Notes: a model not told the origin generated them from the letters alone. Shown: positions 15,453-23,556, counted from the first letter of the stretch. The stretch: DNA of 39,535 bases from Zhongshania sp. (GCA_018066965.1 JAGPVP010000102.1:1-39535); one strand, 5' to 3'. A program made the numbers and translations.

Positions 15453-17513
15453 CTACTTGCTGCGACGCCTTACGGATTCTCCTGTTTCTTTATAGGTGTA
15501 AGAGTAATCAGATAGCCCGCAGTGGGAGACAGTCGTTCGCGCCTTGCCGGGCTTGATGTTGTACTCTGCGCTTGGTTTACTGCTGTCGTTGTCATAGTCG
15601 ATATCGATATGGACATCGACCGGTAGCTCGCAGCTGTTACGAAATCGAAACCCCGTGGAAAGACGCTCTGGCTGATCGTAGGAACAAGAACTAAAGGGCG
15701 ATTTTCCTGGATAACGCTTGACCTCTAGTAATTCGACACAGCCGTTCATACCGCCAGAAATTGCCACGACATTCTGTTGCTTCCCTTCGGCGCGTGCGGT
15801 TGCAATTCCAAACTCACGAGCCTTTCTGTCTTCGAGTTGTTGTTGCAACTCTTTTTCTTGCATTTCTTTTTTTGCGATCTGGCTGTTTAAATTTTCCATC
15901 CGCTGATCGAGCGTCTGATTCGCTGGAGTGTTGCTACCGTCATCAACTCCTGGTGCGTTATCAGGTTCCAGATTTTTGCTCTGCGGCGACGAATCACTGG
16001 AAGATCCTGAACCTGCTGACTGACTGGCCTCTTTGGTCGAGGCAGAATCTGGTGAGCGCGATGGCACTTGTTTGTTATTTACATTGGGTCTTTTCTGTAC
16101 CTTAGTTTTTTTGTTTTTATCGAGGTAGGCTTGCATGCGTCCTTGCTCAATGGCGCGTTCGCGCTCCTTACCGACGGTCGATACCCGGCCGTCAGGAGAG
16201 ACAATAACCTGCTTGTTACGCGATTCGACCGTCATGGCATTGTACTTTTGGCGGAAGTTATTGAGTGTGGCCATCGTCATTTCGCGCTGACGTTTTTCTT
16301 TTGCGTACCCCTCTTCCTTAATGTTGATATAGCTTTGTATTTCTTCGATGCCGTTATAGGCACCGTTGATATTGTCCTTGGCGTACTGTAGCTGTCCGTC
16401 GACGTCGTCGATTGTTTGCCGTTCGATGCCATATGTCTTTTCCCACAAGACCTGTTCGCGCTCGACTAGATCAGGATACGCTAGAACAAAAGCTTCGAAG
16501 TTGTAGCTATCTACGACGCGCTCGGCACAGCGGATGAAGTCCTGATTCTGACGGATGAGCTTGCGGTTGTAATCTGGGGCTTGGTTGGTGTTCGCGCCAG
16601 CCATGTATTTAGGGCAGTCGGAATTGCGGAATTGCTTCCACATCGTTAGTGGCGCGTATTTGTTGTTGATAAAAAAATCATAGGCTTGGTTGGCGAGTTT
16701 TGCCTGTTCCACTCGTGTGTTGTAGTCAGCATAGTCGGCAATGAAGGCTTGTCGCGCGGCTTCCGCCTGATCAGTGCCGACTGCCCATTCTGCGATCCCC
16801 TTGTTCTTCAGGGCGGGAGTATCCCCATTTACAAATGACAGTCCACGGGCGCTTTTGATAGGTCTTTTATAGTTCACTTTTTGCATCAGCCAAGTGATGC
16901 GCTCTTTGTATAGGCGGAAATACTCGTCGTCGTCATTGAGTGCGTATGAGCTGTCATTGATGAAGCAGCGCCCACAATAGACCCAGGGAGTGATGATTTG
17001 CCCGTTTTTCAGGCGTTCGCCCTCTGGTAGTGGGGCAAACAATGAGAAAGATTTGTTACGTCCGTATTCTATTTCAATATTGACACGGACAATTGGGGCC
17101 CAGCGATCGACATGCTTGCTCTTGATGGTGTGTTGCGGTGTTAGTACGAAGCGGTAGAGGGGCACGCTATTGCGCATATCAACTTCAACAGCAACATCAA
17201 TGAGACCTTTGAGCTTCAATTTACTCGTTTCGGTTTTGAAACCGTATTTGGACTCGTATCCTCGACCGAAATGGGCTACCGAGAAGATCTCGCCGTTCTT
17301 TTCGAGGCTGCCGATTAGGCGTTCGTTGAACGTTATCCGTTCCTTTGAATTGGGTACGCGCTGCGCCAAGGTTTTCCCGTGTAGCGCTGTGGTGATCACC
17401 GGATCTGACTGCTCCGAGTTATACACGTAAAGTTTCTCGCTCATTTCCGTTGCACAGCCGCCGAGCCCGAAAAGACACAGCAGGGGTATTTGCAAAAAAA
17501 CAGCTAACTTCAT
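15453..17513 (-). CDS. Large orphan lipoprotein, unknown function
   Basis: A 686-residue predicted lipoprotein. The signal peptide MKLAVFLQIPLLCLFGLGGC ends in a lipobox (LGGC, Cys20). About residues 25-230 look like a beta-rich domain (FSVAHFGRGYESKYGFK, APIVRVNIEIEYGRNKSFSLF) with a CGRC pair near residue 200. A mostly helical section at about 250-470 follows, then a low-complexity Ser/Pro/Asn/Asp linker at about 490-570, a short coiled coil (LNSQIAKKEMQEKELQQQLE), and a C-terminal Cys-containing domain (NGCVELLEV, FSSCSYDQ, FRNSCELPVDVHIDIDYD) that looks beta-rich. The DxD-style C-terminal domain resembles small exported beta domains, but I recognise no named family. GAGGG lies about 10 bases before the ATG. 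It stands alone: both neighbours are separate units. The function is unknown; placement in the outer membrane facing the periplasm is likely, since Ala rather than Asp follows Cys20. Confidence 0.75.
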   Translation of the reverse strand: MKLAVFLQIPLLCLFGLGGCATEMSEKLYVYNSEQSDPVITTALHGKTLAQRVPNSKERITFNERLIGSLEKNGEIFSVAHFGRGYESKYGFKTETSKLKLKGLIDVAVEVDMRNSVPLYRFVLTPQHTIKSKHVDRWAPIVRVNIEIEYGRNKSFSLFAPLPEGERLKNGQIITPWVYCGRCFINDSSYALNDDDEYFRLYKERITWLMQKVNYKRPIKSARGLSFVNGDTPALKNKGIAEWAVGTDQAEAARQAFIADYADYNTRVEQAKLANQAYDFFINNKYAPLTMWKQFRNSDCPKYMAGANTNQAPDYNRKLIRQNQDFIRCAERVVDSYNFEAFVLAYPDLVEREQVLWEKTYGIERQTIDDVDGQLQYAKDNINGAYNGIEEIQSYINIKEEGYAKEKRQREMTMATLNNFRQKYNAMTVESRNKQVIVSPDGRVSTVGKERERAIEQGRMQAYLDKNKKTKVQKRPNVNNKQVPSRSPDSASTKEASQSAGSGSSSDSSPQSKNLEPDNAPGVDDGSNTPANQTLDQRMENLNSQIAKKEMQEKELQQQLEDRKAREFGIATARAEGKQQNVVAISGGMNGCVELLEVKRYPGKSPFSSCSYDQPERLSTGFRFRNSCELPVDVHIDIDYDNDSSKPSAEYNIKPGKARTTVSHCGLSDYSYTYKETGESVRRRSK

Positions 17514-17578
17514 CGGGCATAGTCCCTCTTTTTTCTAAACAAGCCAACCGGACACCGTTCGGACCAGCGACAGTTAAG

Positions 17579-17594
17579 GCAGGTTTCGACCTGC
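17579..17594 (-). promoter_or_regulatory. Hairpin with TTCG-type loop in the lipoprotein 5' leader
   Basis: GCAGGT (17579-17584) and ACCTGC (17589-17594) form a 6-bp stem around a 4-base loop, about 65 bases upstream of the lipoprotein ATG on the minus strand. A TATACT that could serve as a -10 element lies at 17618-17613. Both are modest signals. Confidence 0.3.
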
Positions 17595-17700
17595 AAGCGT
17601 TAGGATTTTAACAGTATACCTTCCATATTTTCCTAAGCCCAGAGCGCTAGTTTCAGCCTCCGCGTACTTAATCCGGTTTACCGTGTGTTGGCTTGAACGC

Positions 17701-18354
17701 TTAGCTATTTTCCTTGGTCAATTCTTGCAAAACGCGACTGTAATTCTCGACTCCTTGGGCACCGGTTATGAGGTGGCGGTTATTGAAGATCATGGCCGGT
17801 ACGCCTTGAATACCTTCGTCTAGCCAAACTTTTTCGGCGGCGCGCACGTCTGCGGCAAAGCGCTGATCTTCCAACACCGCCAGAGCCTCGCTCCGGTCCA
17901 GTCCGATTTCAGCAGCCACATCCGCTAGTACGCTGTCGTCAGACAGGTTGCGGCCATGGGTGAAGTGGGCTGTAAAGAGCGCCTGCTTCAGATCGTGCGT
18001 GCGCTCTTGCTGATTGGCCCAATGTAAAAGCTGATGCACATTAAAGGTGTTGTGCATACGCATGTCGCCGGCAAAGTGAAACTCGAATCCTACCTCGGCG
18101 CCCACCTCGGTCATTCTTACTCGGCTGTCCGCTGATTGCGCCTTGGTCGTACCGTATTTCTCTGCTACATGGTCTTGCAGGTTTTGGCCCTCTGTCGGCA
18201 TGTTGGGATTTAGCTCAAAGGGGTGCCAGTGAATTTCGTGTGGGGTGCCGCTTGCCTCGAGCGCTGTTGCTAGCTGCCGGTAGCCGATGACGCACCAAGG
18301 GCAGACCACGTCTGACACGATGTCTATCCGCAGTGTGTTTTGAGGGGTAGTCAT
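17701..18354 (-). CDS. DsbA-family oxidoreductase (FrnE-like)
   Basis: A 217-residue thioredoxin-fold protein of the FrnE/2-hydroxychromene isomerase-like DsbA group. The redox motif is CPWC at residues 18-21 (IVSDVVCPWCVIGYRQL), followed by family features HWHPFELNPNMP, MHNTFNVHQLLHWA and the cis-Pro region GIQGVPAMIFNNRHLITGAQ. There is no signal peptide, so it is cytosolic, unlike periplasmic DsbA. Members are linked to polyketide isomerisation (FrnE), oxidative stress or unknown thiol chemistry. GGAG lies about 9 bases before the ATG. It sits 89 bases downstream of the HAD dehalogenase gene on the same strand, so co-transcription is possible. Confidence 0.88.
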   Translation of the reverse strand: MTTPQNTLRIDIVSDVVCPWCVIGYRQLATALEASGTPHEIHWHPFELNPNMPTEGQNLQDHVAEKYGTTKAQSADSRVRMTEVGAEVGFEFHFAGDMRMHNTFNVHQLLHWANQQERTHDLKQALFTAHFTHGRNLSDDSVLADVAAEIGLDRSEALAVLEDQRFAADVRAAEKVWLDEGIQGVPAMIFNNRHLITGAQGVENYSRVLQELTKENS

Positions 18355-18443
18355 GGTCTTCTCCTTACATTGAAATTAAGAGTGTGCTTGGAATCGTGAG
18401 TTTGGTGTGTCGGTTTGGCATTGGATTTAATTTGCTGATGGCA

Positions 18444-19133
18444 TCACGAGCGTCCCACAAGCTGGTCCGCGAGGTCGATAAGGTCGCGGGCAACAAAGTC
18501 TGGCTGAGGTACGTTTTCAGCGATAAGAATATTGTTGTTGGGGCGAGTGATGAACGCACCATAACTACCTGCGGCTTGTGCGCCGATGGTATCCCATAAG
18601 TGACATGCCACAAGACATATCCGATCTAGCTCCACTGCCAATTCCTGTGCGGCATGACGATACGTTGCCGGATGCGGCTTGAACGCATGCACTGCATCGA
18701 CGCTCAACTGCTGCTCAAAAAATTCGCTGATCCCTGCTTTTTCTAATAGCGTCGGCGATTGCGTGGGCGCAGAGTTTGTTAACGTTGCCAAACGAAATCC
18801 AGCAGTCTGCAAGCGTGTTAGCGCCGGTATCACATCGGGGTGCGCCGGCATATTGCCGAGTAGAGATTTAAACTCTGAGACATCGTCGTCGTTGATCGTA
18901 ATATTGTGATTGCTTCCGACCATACGCAGGACGCCAACGGCTAAGTTTCCAAACGGTTCATATAGGCCCGAGGCGGTCATTGTTTGCGAATACAGAACAA
19001 GCTCGGCAAACCAGCTTCTTAGCACCAATGGGTTTTTGAAAACACGCAGGAAAAAAGGTTCGAGGATTGTAATATCGACTAGCGTCTCATTTACGTCGAA
19101 AAGAAGTACATCGATGTCGCTGATTTTGTTCAT
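18444..19133 (-). CDS. Haloacid dehalogenase type II (HAD superfamily)
   Basis: A 229-residue HAD-superfamily hydrolase closest to type II (S)-2-haloacid dehalogenases. Motif I is VLLFDVNETLVD with nucleophile Asp13; FDVNGTL/FDVNETL is the dehalogenase rather than phosphatase form. Motif II is TLTNSAP, motif III is VDAVHAFKPHPATYRHA (Lys), and the C-terminal CHLWDTIGAQAAG corresponds to the family's AHxWDxxGA segment, with Cys-His in place of Ala-His. The length is normal. Activity on halogenated acids is plausible but unproven. GGGG lies about 10 bases before the ATG. It is flanked on the same strand by the DsbA-like and AhpD-fold genes, forming a possible detoxification cluster. Confidence 0.83.
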   Translation of the reverse strand: MNKISDIDVLLFDVNETLVDITILEPFFLRVFKNPLVLRSWFAELVLYSQTMTASGLYEPFGNLAVGVLRMVGSNHNITINDDDVSEFKSLLGNMPAHPDVIPALTRLQTAGFRLATLTNSAPTQSPTLLEKAGISEFFEQQLSVDAVHAFKPHPATYRHAAQELAVELDRICLVACHLWDTIGAQAAGSYGAFITRPNNNILIAENVPQPDFVARDLIDLADQLVGRS

Positions 19134-19293
19134 TCTATGTAGACCCCGTTTAAATCTTCATTCGAGTATTGCGGCAATACTTCTGCTTTCGCACAAATGA
19201 TTGAATGGTAGACAGGCCGATATCTAAGTTATTACCCGTGGCACAGTGATTTTGTTTACAGGCAGTGTGTTAAAAGTACGTTCACATTATGAG

Positions 19294-19331
19294 CCAGTGC
19301 CTTTAGGTAAAGGATTATCTAAAGGCGCTGG
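19294..19331 (-). terminator. Stem-loop downstream of the AhpD-fold gene
   Basis: CCAGTGCCTTTAG (19294-19306) pairs with CTAAAGGCGCTGG (19319-19331) over 13 positions with a single wobble, and has a 12-base loop. It begins 10 bases after the AhpD-fold stop on the minus strand. It lacks a T-run, so it may act as a weak terminator or 3'-end stabiliser. Confidence 0.5.
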
Positions 19332-19340
19332 TGTTGGAGA

Positions 19341-19892
19341 TTATTTCTTTTCCCATGCGAAGGGCTTAAAGGCTTTATCGACAGGCGTTTTGGCAACGTG
19401 ATTGGTATAGTTACTCATGACTTTTTGGCTTAGCCCCAATATAACGTCTAGTACGTTTTGCTGGGTATAACCTGCATCATAAAAGTCTTGTAGTTGCTTT
19501 TCTTCAAGCTCGCCACGCTGGCGCACCATAGCTAGGGTAAAGTCGCGTAAGGCCTCAAGTTTAGCGGTAGGCAGTGGTGTTTCATCACGAAGCGCATTGC
19601 TGATCTCGTCTGAAACCTTCATAGACTTGGCGATGCCGGTATGTGCCGGTACGCAGTAATGGCAGTCATGCTCAACGTTGATTGCTTGCCATACTACGGT
19701 TTTTTCATCGGCGTTAAAGCTGCTGTTAAGAAACAGGCTATGCAAGACTTGGTAGCCCTCAAGTAAGCCCGGCGCTTCGGCCATCACTGCATGTAATCCC
19801 GGAATCATACCAAATGATTTCTGCGAGCCTTCTAATAGAGGTTTGGCTGCGTCAGGTGCGCTATTTCTGTCATGTAGAGTAAATGTGCTCAT
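19341..19892 (-). CDS. AhpD-fold / carboxymuconolactone decarboxylase family protein
   Basis: A 183-residue AhpD-like alkylhydroperoxidase-fold protein. The redox centre is EHDCHYCVPAH (Glu74, Cys77, Cys80, His84), the E-x2-C-x2-C-x3-H pattern of CMD/AhpD proteins. Members use the cysteine pair against peroxides or other electrophiles. The open frame begins at ATG 19901, but AAAAAAGG directly abuts that codon. The second ATG (19892, MSTFTLHD) has the same AGG about 9 bases upstream and is the better start. The promoter region is shared with the divergent TetR gene, and an operator overlaps the ribosome site, implying repression by that regulator. Confidence 0.87.
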   Translation of the reverse strand: MSTFTLHDRNSAPDAAKPLLEGSQKSFGMIPGLHAVMAEAPGLLEGYQVLHSLFLNSSFNADEKTVVWQAINVEHDCHYCVPAHTGIAKSMKVSDEISNALRDETPLPTAKLEALRDFTLAMVRQRGELEEKQLQDFYDAGYTQQNVLDVILGLSQKVMSNYTNHVAKTPVDKAFKPFAWEKK

Positions 19893-19907
19893 TGATGGCA
19901 TCCTTTT

Positions 19908-19923
19908 TTGAGTGATCGTTCAA
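19908..19923. promoter_or_regulatory. TetR-type operator, site 1 (AhpD-fold gene side)
   Basis: TTGAGTGATCGTTCAA is a near-palindrome that matches the reverse complement of site 2 at 15 of 16 positions. It lies 16 bases upstream of the preferred AhpD-fold start and touches its ribosome site, so bound repressor would block its promoter. Confidence 0.7.
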
Positions 19924-19970
19924 GTTTGTGTTTAATCGTAGTTGCACCATGGGCCGCAGTCAAGATAAAA

Positions 19971-19986
19971 TTGAACGATCATTCAA
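19971..19986. promoter_or_regulatory. TetR-type operator, site 2 (tetR side)
   Basis: TTGAACGATCATTCAA is a 16-base near-perfect palindrome (TTGAA-ygatcr-TTCAA), 48 bases before the tetR ATG. Together with site 1 (63 bases away) it suggests autoregulation and shared repression of the divergent pair. Confidence 0.7.
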
Positions 19987-20033
19987 AATCAAAAGCGGCC
20001 GACTGCACAGCGGCCTTTATTAGAGATACGCCG

Positions 20034-20636
20034 ATGGCTCGCACTGCTAGCTTTAATCGCCAAATTGCACTTGATAGTGCCGTTGAGCTGTTCTGGTCCA
20101 GAGGCTATTACGCCACTTCGATGAAGCATATTGAAAAAGCTTTAGACATGCGTCCTGGGAGCCTTTATGCCACCTTTGGTAGCAAAAGCGGCCTATTTTC
20201 TGAAGCACTGGATGCGTACGCCGCCCGGGCTGGCGAAGACTTTGATCGGATAGCCGAAGGATCGCCGAGCGTAATTGACGGTTTAAAGCGATATCTACGT
20301 TCATTTGCCCAGCCCTGCAGTGACTCAGCGCAAGCACCTGCACAGGCTTGCATGCTGATTAAGACCTTGCTGGAGGTTAATGCCGAAGACGCTGCATTAC
20401 GGTCTCAGGTCGACGTAATACTCGCGACCATAGAACACAAGCTCTGCGAAGCGCTGGAGCAGGCCAAGGCAGCGGGGGAGTTACGTGGGGATGTTGAGTG
20501 CGCGAGGTTGGCTCGCTTGCTACAAACGCAGATCATTGGCTTGCGGGCATTTGCCGAGCGCAATGTACCCAGCGAACAGATTGCAGCCCTTGCCGACGAC
20601 ATGGCTAGCATGCTCGACGTCTACAGAGCTAGTTGA
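20034..20636 (+). CDS. TetR/AcrR-family transcriptional repressor
   Basis: A 200-residue TetR-family regulator. The N-terminal helix-turn-helix domain spans about residues 8-55 (ALDSAVELFWSRGYYATSM, then IEKALDMRPGSLYATFGSKSGLF, the recognition helix segment). The C-terminal ligand/dimerisation domain covers the rest and has a Cys in QACMLIKTLLEV. The open frame extends back to 19908, but that extension would run through the operator sites. ATG 20034 (MARTASFNRQIALDSA) gives the normal N-terminus for the family. It is divergent from the AhpD-fold gene, with two copies of the same palindrome between them. The inducer is unknown; an electrophile or peroxide would fit the neighbour. Confidence 0.88.
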   Translation: MARTASFNRQIALDSAVELFWSRGYYATSMKHIEKALDMRPGSLYATFGSKSGLFSEALDAYAARAGEDFDRIAEGSPSVIDGLKRYLRSFAQPCSDSAQAPAQACMLIKTLLEVNAEDAALRSQVDVILATIEHKLCEALEQAKAAGELRGDVECARLARLLQTQIIGLRAFAERNVPSEQIAALADDMASMLDVYRAS

Positions 20637-20813
20637 GCCGAGACCCGGCGATGGTTTGTTTTTACTTGCGAACTGTTATGGTTGGTATTGAATGAAATCA
20701 ACTTTACGTAAATAAAATTAGAGATTTAGATTTTCTGAAGCTAGGTATTTAAATCAACGCTGCATAGCATTCGCAGTCTGTGACTTACCCTGTCTAAAAT
20801 GCTAATGGTCGTG

Positions 20814-21071
20814 CTAGCTCGGAAGATACAAGACTATTAACGCGGCGCAGCACACTATCCCCCAAGCCTCACATACAAGGCGAAGACCCAGTGGAGCGTG
20901 ATTCACTTCCATAAAGTGCATAATCACAAGGCGGGTTTTGAAAAACGCGATTAATAGCATTGCCGCCGGAATATTGAGCGTGGCGTCGCTGCCCATATAC
21001 CACGACAATGTTGTCGCTAATGCTAACAGCGCCCAAATAGCAGTGTTGGTTTGTAAGAATATTGATTTCAT
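20814..21071 (-). CDS. Cytochrome c oxidase subunit IV-like protein (NorF-like)
   Basis: An 85-residue membrane protein with three hydrophobic helices (about residues 9-26, 33-50 and 66-82). The KTRLVIMHFMEVNHAP segment between helices 2 and 3 is characteristic of the prokaryotic cytochrome c oxidase subunit IV/NorF family. Its ATG lies one base after the stop of the NorE-like gene, so the pair is translationally coupled. In denitrifiers norF accompanies norE and the norCB nitric-oxide reductase genes, but none of those reductase genes is in this window. Confidence 0.78.
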   Translation of the reverse strand: MKSIFLQTNTAIWALLALATTLSWYMGSDATLNIPAAMLLIAFFKTRLVIMHFMEVNHAPLGLRLVCEAWGIVCCAALIVLYLPS

Positions 21072-21072
21072 A

Positions 21073-21645
21073 TTATTTAATTAGATAGAGAATAGAAAAC
21101 AGAACGATCCACAATAGATCAACCATATGCCAGTATGTTGCTCCGCCTTCTAGTAAAGGTAGATCTTCAGATAAAGGCTTATTTTTACCTAAGCGCGCAA
21201 TCAAGTATGCCAATACGCACAGACCAATAATTAAATGTAGGAAATGAATGCCTGTGAAAATGTAGTAGTACATGAAGAAATCATTGGTGGTTAATGTAAT
21301 GCCATGATTTATTTTTTCACCGTATTCAAAGAACTTTACTACCCCAAAACCGAAGCCACATAGCCATGCTAAAGATAAGCAGGCCCGAGACATCGACCTA
21401 AGGTTCTTGCGAACAGCACTCATACCAATAACAACAAACCACGAACTGGTCAGCAGTAAAACGGTGTTTAGGGCTCCCCAATTCTGATTGAGTTCAAGCT
21501 GAGACAGTTGAAACATGGCGAGATCTAAGCTGCGATAGTAGGCAAAGGTGACAAAAAACAAGCCAAAGATAAACATATCGCCAAGTACAAATACCCATAT
21601 ACCTGTCTCTCCAGGTATATGTTTTTCTTTAACACTCTTGTTCAC
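21073..21645 (-). CDS. Cytochrome c oxidase subunit III-like protein (NorE-like)
   Basis: A 190-residue heme-copper oxidase subunit III-family protein with five hydrophobic helices. Family features are PGETGIWVFVLGDMFIFGLFF, a conserved helix 1, FEYGEKINHGITLTTNDFFMYYY, FTGIHFLHLIIGL with the buried His pair, and GGATYWHMVDLLWIVLFSILY at the end. The length matches NorE-type proteins rather than full CoxC (about 260-290 residues). The start is GTG 21645 with AGGA about 8 bases upstream; nearby ATGs are out of frame. It forms a two-gene unit with the NorF-like gene. Without norCB or coxAB nearby its partner complex is unknown. Confidence 0.83.
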   Translation of the reverse strand: MNKSVKEKHIPGETGIWVFVLGDMFIFGLFFVTFAYYRSLDLAMFQLSQLELNQNWGALNTVLLLTSSWFVVIGMSAVRKNLRSMSRACLSLAWLCGFGFGVVKFFEYGEKINHGITLTTNDFFMYYYIFTGIHFLHLIIGLCVLAYLIARLGKNKPLSEDLPLLEGGATYWHMVDLLWIVLFSILYLIK

Positions 21646-21966
21646 GCATCATTCCTATTTACGAGGTATTTATTCGATATTGGGTGTGGATTCGTTTAGG
21701 GCTGGATTTTGAGCACCATATTATTTTCTAAGCATAAGCTAGCACATACTGAATGGTATGTGGCAGCCTGAAAAGCAATAAATAAATGCGCTTTTAGGCT
21801 GGGGCTGTACATATTTAGAGCAAATCTAGGAGGGGCGGGGCTTTAGCGAGTATAAATATCAATATGAAAATTGTTTAACATTACTTAATCGCTGGGGTAC
21901 TGCGGTTCACCATGACCGCAGTACCCGTGTATAGCGAGAATCTGGAGTTAGCTGAGTAAGCTCGGC
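21646..21966. other. Intergenic region, norE leader and hydrolase 3' end
   Basis: 321 bases without a gene. It contains the leader of the norE-like gene on the minus strand and, at its far end, a strong stem-loop (listed separately). No open frame or RNA gene was recognised. Confidence 0.5.
21895..21926 (-). terminator. 12-bp stem-loop after the AspA/AstE-type gene
   Basis: GGGTACTGCGGT (21895-21906) and ACCGCAGTACCC (21915-21926) pair perfectly around an 8-base loop, 40 bases beyond the hydrolase stop. No T-run follows on the minus strand, so termination may be weak or Rho-assisted. Confidence 0.55.
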
Positions 21967-23457
21967 TTACTCAGGGTGCTCCTCTAGCTCGTCATTGGGG
22001 CGTGGAGAGCTAATAGACTCAGGGTCGATTACTTTGTCTATTTCGTTGGGAGAACTGTCTTTATCTTTGTCAGATTTAGGCTGGTCTACCAATTGCGATG
22101 CATTACGAGTGGCATCTTGAACCGCCTTGCGAGCAGCCGCGCTGACTTTTGCGGGATCATTGCTGGTTTTAGCGGCGGTTTGGGCCGCTTCTCGCGCCAC
22201 TTCTTTCATGTTCTCAGCTACAGGTTCAAGCGCTTCGGCTACGATGCTGTCGGCAACTTTGTCTGCAGCAACTTTCTTCTCGTCGGCGGCAATACCGACG
22301 TGGTAGGCGGCAAATCCAGGCATGACCATTTGGTTTAGCGCGAGGCCGATAATCTGGCCGTCTACATTGCTTCTAATTACTGAGCTGCGGTTGGTAATGG
22401 GGTCGGTGACGGTGCCAAGTATGTCGCCCTTTTTCACGATTTGCCCCAGTTTCGCCTCAGTAAGAAACACCCCGCTTTGGTCTGCACGCAGCCAAGTAGA
22501 TTTGTAAAAAACATTTTGCTTGGGGGCGCGATTGGGTTTTTGGCCGATCATTTCCATGTGGTACATCACGGCTTTAATGCCGTTAACGCTTTGGATTACT
22601 TCTTTTAGTTGTAGTCTTAGTGGTTCGCCTGCCTCTAAGGTCACTGCCGGAATGCCGGCGTCCACCGCCGCGCGACGCAGGGTTCCTGGTGCGCCGGCGC
22701 CATCTAGCACGGTAACGTCATGGAACATTTTGCTAAATTGCACCACGCTTTCTTTGCCGAGGTTGCCGCGCAATTGGGTAAGGTTGGTGCGGTGAAATGA
22801 ACCCGTGTGAATGTCAATCAGGCGGTCGCAGTGGGTGATGATTTCGTTAAAAAAGCTGTGGGCAATACGGCCAGCAGAGCTGCCTTTTGGGTCGCCGGGG
22901 AAGTAGCGGTTAAGGTCGCGGCGATCTGGCAGGTAGCGCGAGGTGCGGCGGAAGCCGTGCATATTTACAATCGGTACGCCGATCACAACGCCATTTAATT
23001 TATCGCTTTCTAAGCTAAACATAACACGGCGTATCGCTTCTACGCCGTTTAACTCGTCACCGTGAACGGCGGCGGTTAAGCACAGGGTAGGGCCGGGCTT
23101 GTTACCCGCCGCAACTAGAATTGGGGTGGGCATGGCTAAGCCCGCAATGGCTTGGCCTGCGGTCCAGTACAGACGCTCAAAGCTGCCGCGCAGAATGTCT
23201 TGCCCAAGTAGGGTGAAGGCGACTTCGGGCGCGTCTTGGTTGCTGGCGTTTTTATCAAAATCGCTGTTTAGCGTGGAGTTTTTGCGCCGATTGGTGGTGA
23301 ATACGGTGCCTTCGTCAGCCTCTACTTTCTCGCTGACGGTGCTGGAATCTAACGCACGGGACTCGTTCAAAGACTTTGGCGACTGTTCGTTCGCCACGGC
23401 GGCCTGAGTCAGTAGTGGAAGACCTAGTGCTATGCAAAAAATGACAATGCTTCGCAT
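21967..23457 (-). CDS. Exported succinylglutamate desuccinylase/aspartoacylase-family hydrolase
   Basis: A 496-residue zinc hydrolase of the AstE/AspA (M14-like) family. The zinc site is visible as His132 and Glu135 (AAVHGDELNG) and His217 (DIHTGS). DRRDLNRYFPG is the substrate-carboxylate motif, and Glu275 (VTLEAGE) fits the catalytic Glu. A beta-rich domain follows (GVFLTEAKLGQIVKKGDILG, a barrel-sandwich-like segment). Unusual parts are a Sec signal peptide (SIVIFCIALGLPLLTQA), a polar spacer to about residue 75, and an Ala/Lys/Asp-rich tail from about 395 to the end. ATG 23457 is chosen over the upstream TTG 23493 because it starts the signal peptide directly. It is probably periplasmic; its substrate is unknown. 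Confidence 0.83.
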   Translation of the reverse strand: MRSIVIFCIALGLPLLTQAAVANEQSPKSLNESRALDSSTVSEKVEADEGTVFTTNRRKNSTLNSDFDKNASNQDAPEVAFTLLGQDILRGSFERLYWTAGQAIAGLAMPTPILVAAGNKPGPTLCLTAAVHGDELNGVEAIRRVMFSLESDKLNGVVIGVPIVNMHGFRRTSRYLPDRRDLNRYFPGDPKGSSAGRIAHSFFNEIITHCDRLIDIHTGSFHRTNLTQLRGNLGKESVVQFSKMFHDVTVLDGAGAPGTLRRAAVDAGIPAVTLEAGEPLRLQLKEVIQSVNGIKAVMYHMEMIGQKPNRAPKQNVFYKSTWLRADQSGVFLTEAKLGQIVKKGDILGTVTDPITNRSSVIRSNVDGQIIGLALNQMVMPGFAAYHVGIAADEKKVAADKVADSIVAEALEPVAENMKEVAREAAQTAAKTSNDPAKVSAAARKAVQDATRNASQLVDQPKSDKDKDSSPNEIDKVIDPESISSPRPNDELEEHPE

Positions 23458-23556
23458 GATACAGCGGATTACTCCGTTAATTGTGGTGAGCAAGTTTTCG
23501 GCTTGCCAGTGTGTTGTTCGCTATGGCATTCAGTAAGGTCATAGCTGCGTGCTAAA

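Noticed and set aside
18365..18613. An 82-codon minus-strand frame between DsbA-like and HAD genes
   Set aside because: It mostly overlaps the HAD coding sequence in a different frame.
19908..20033. Upstream extension of the TetR frame
   Set aside because: It would run through both operator sites and add residues not found in the family; ATG 20034 is the natural start.
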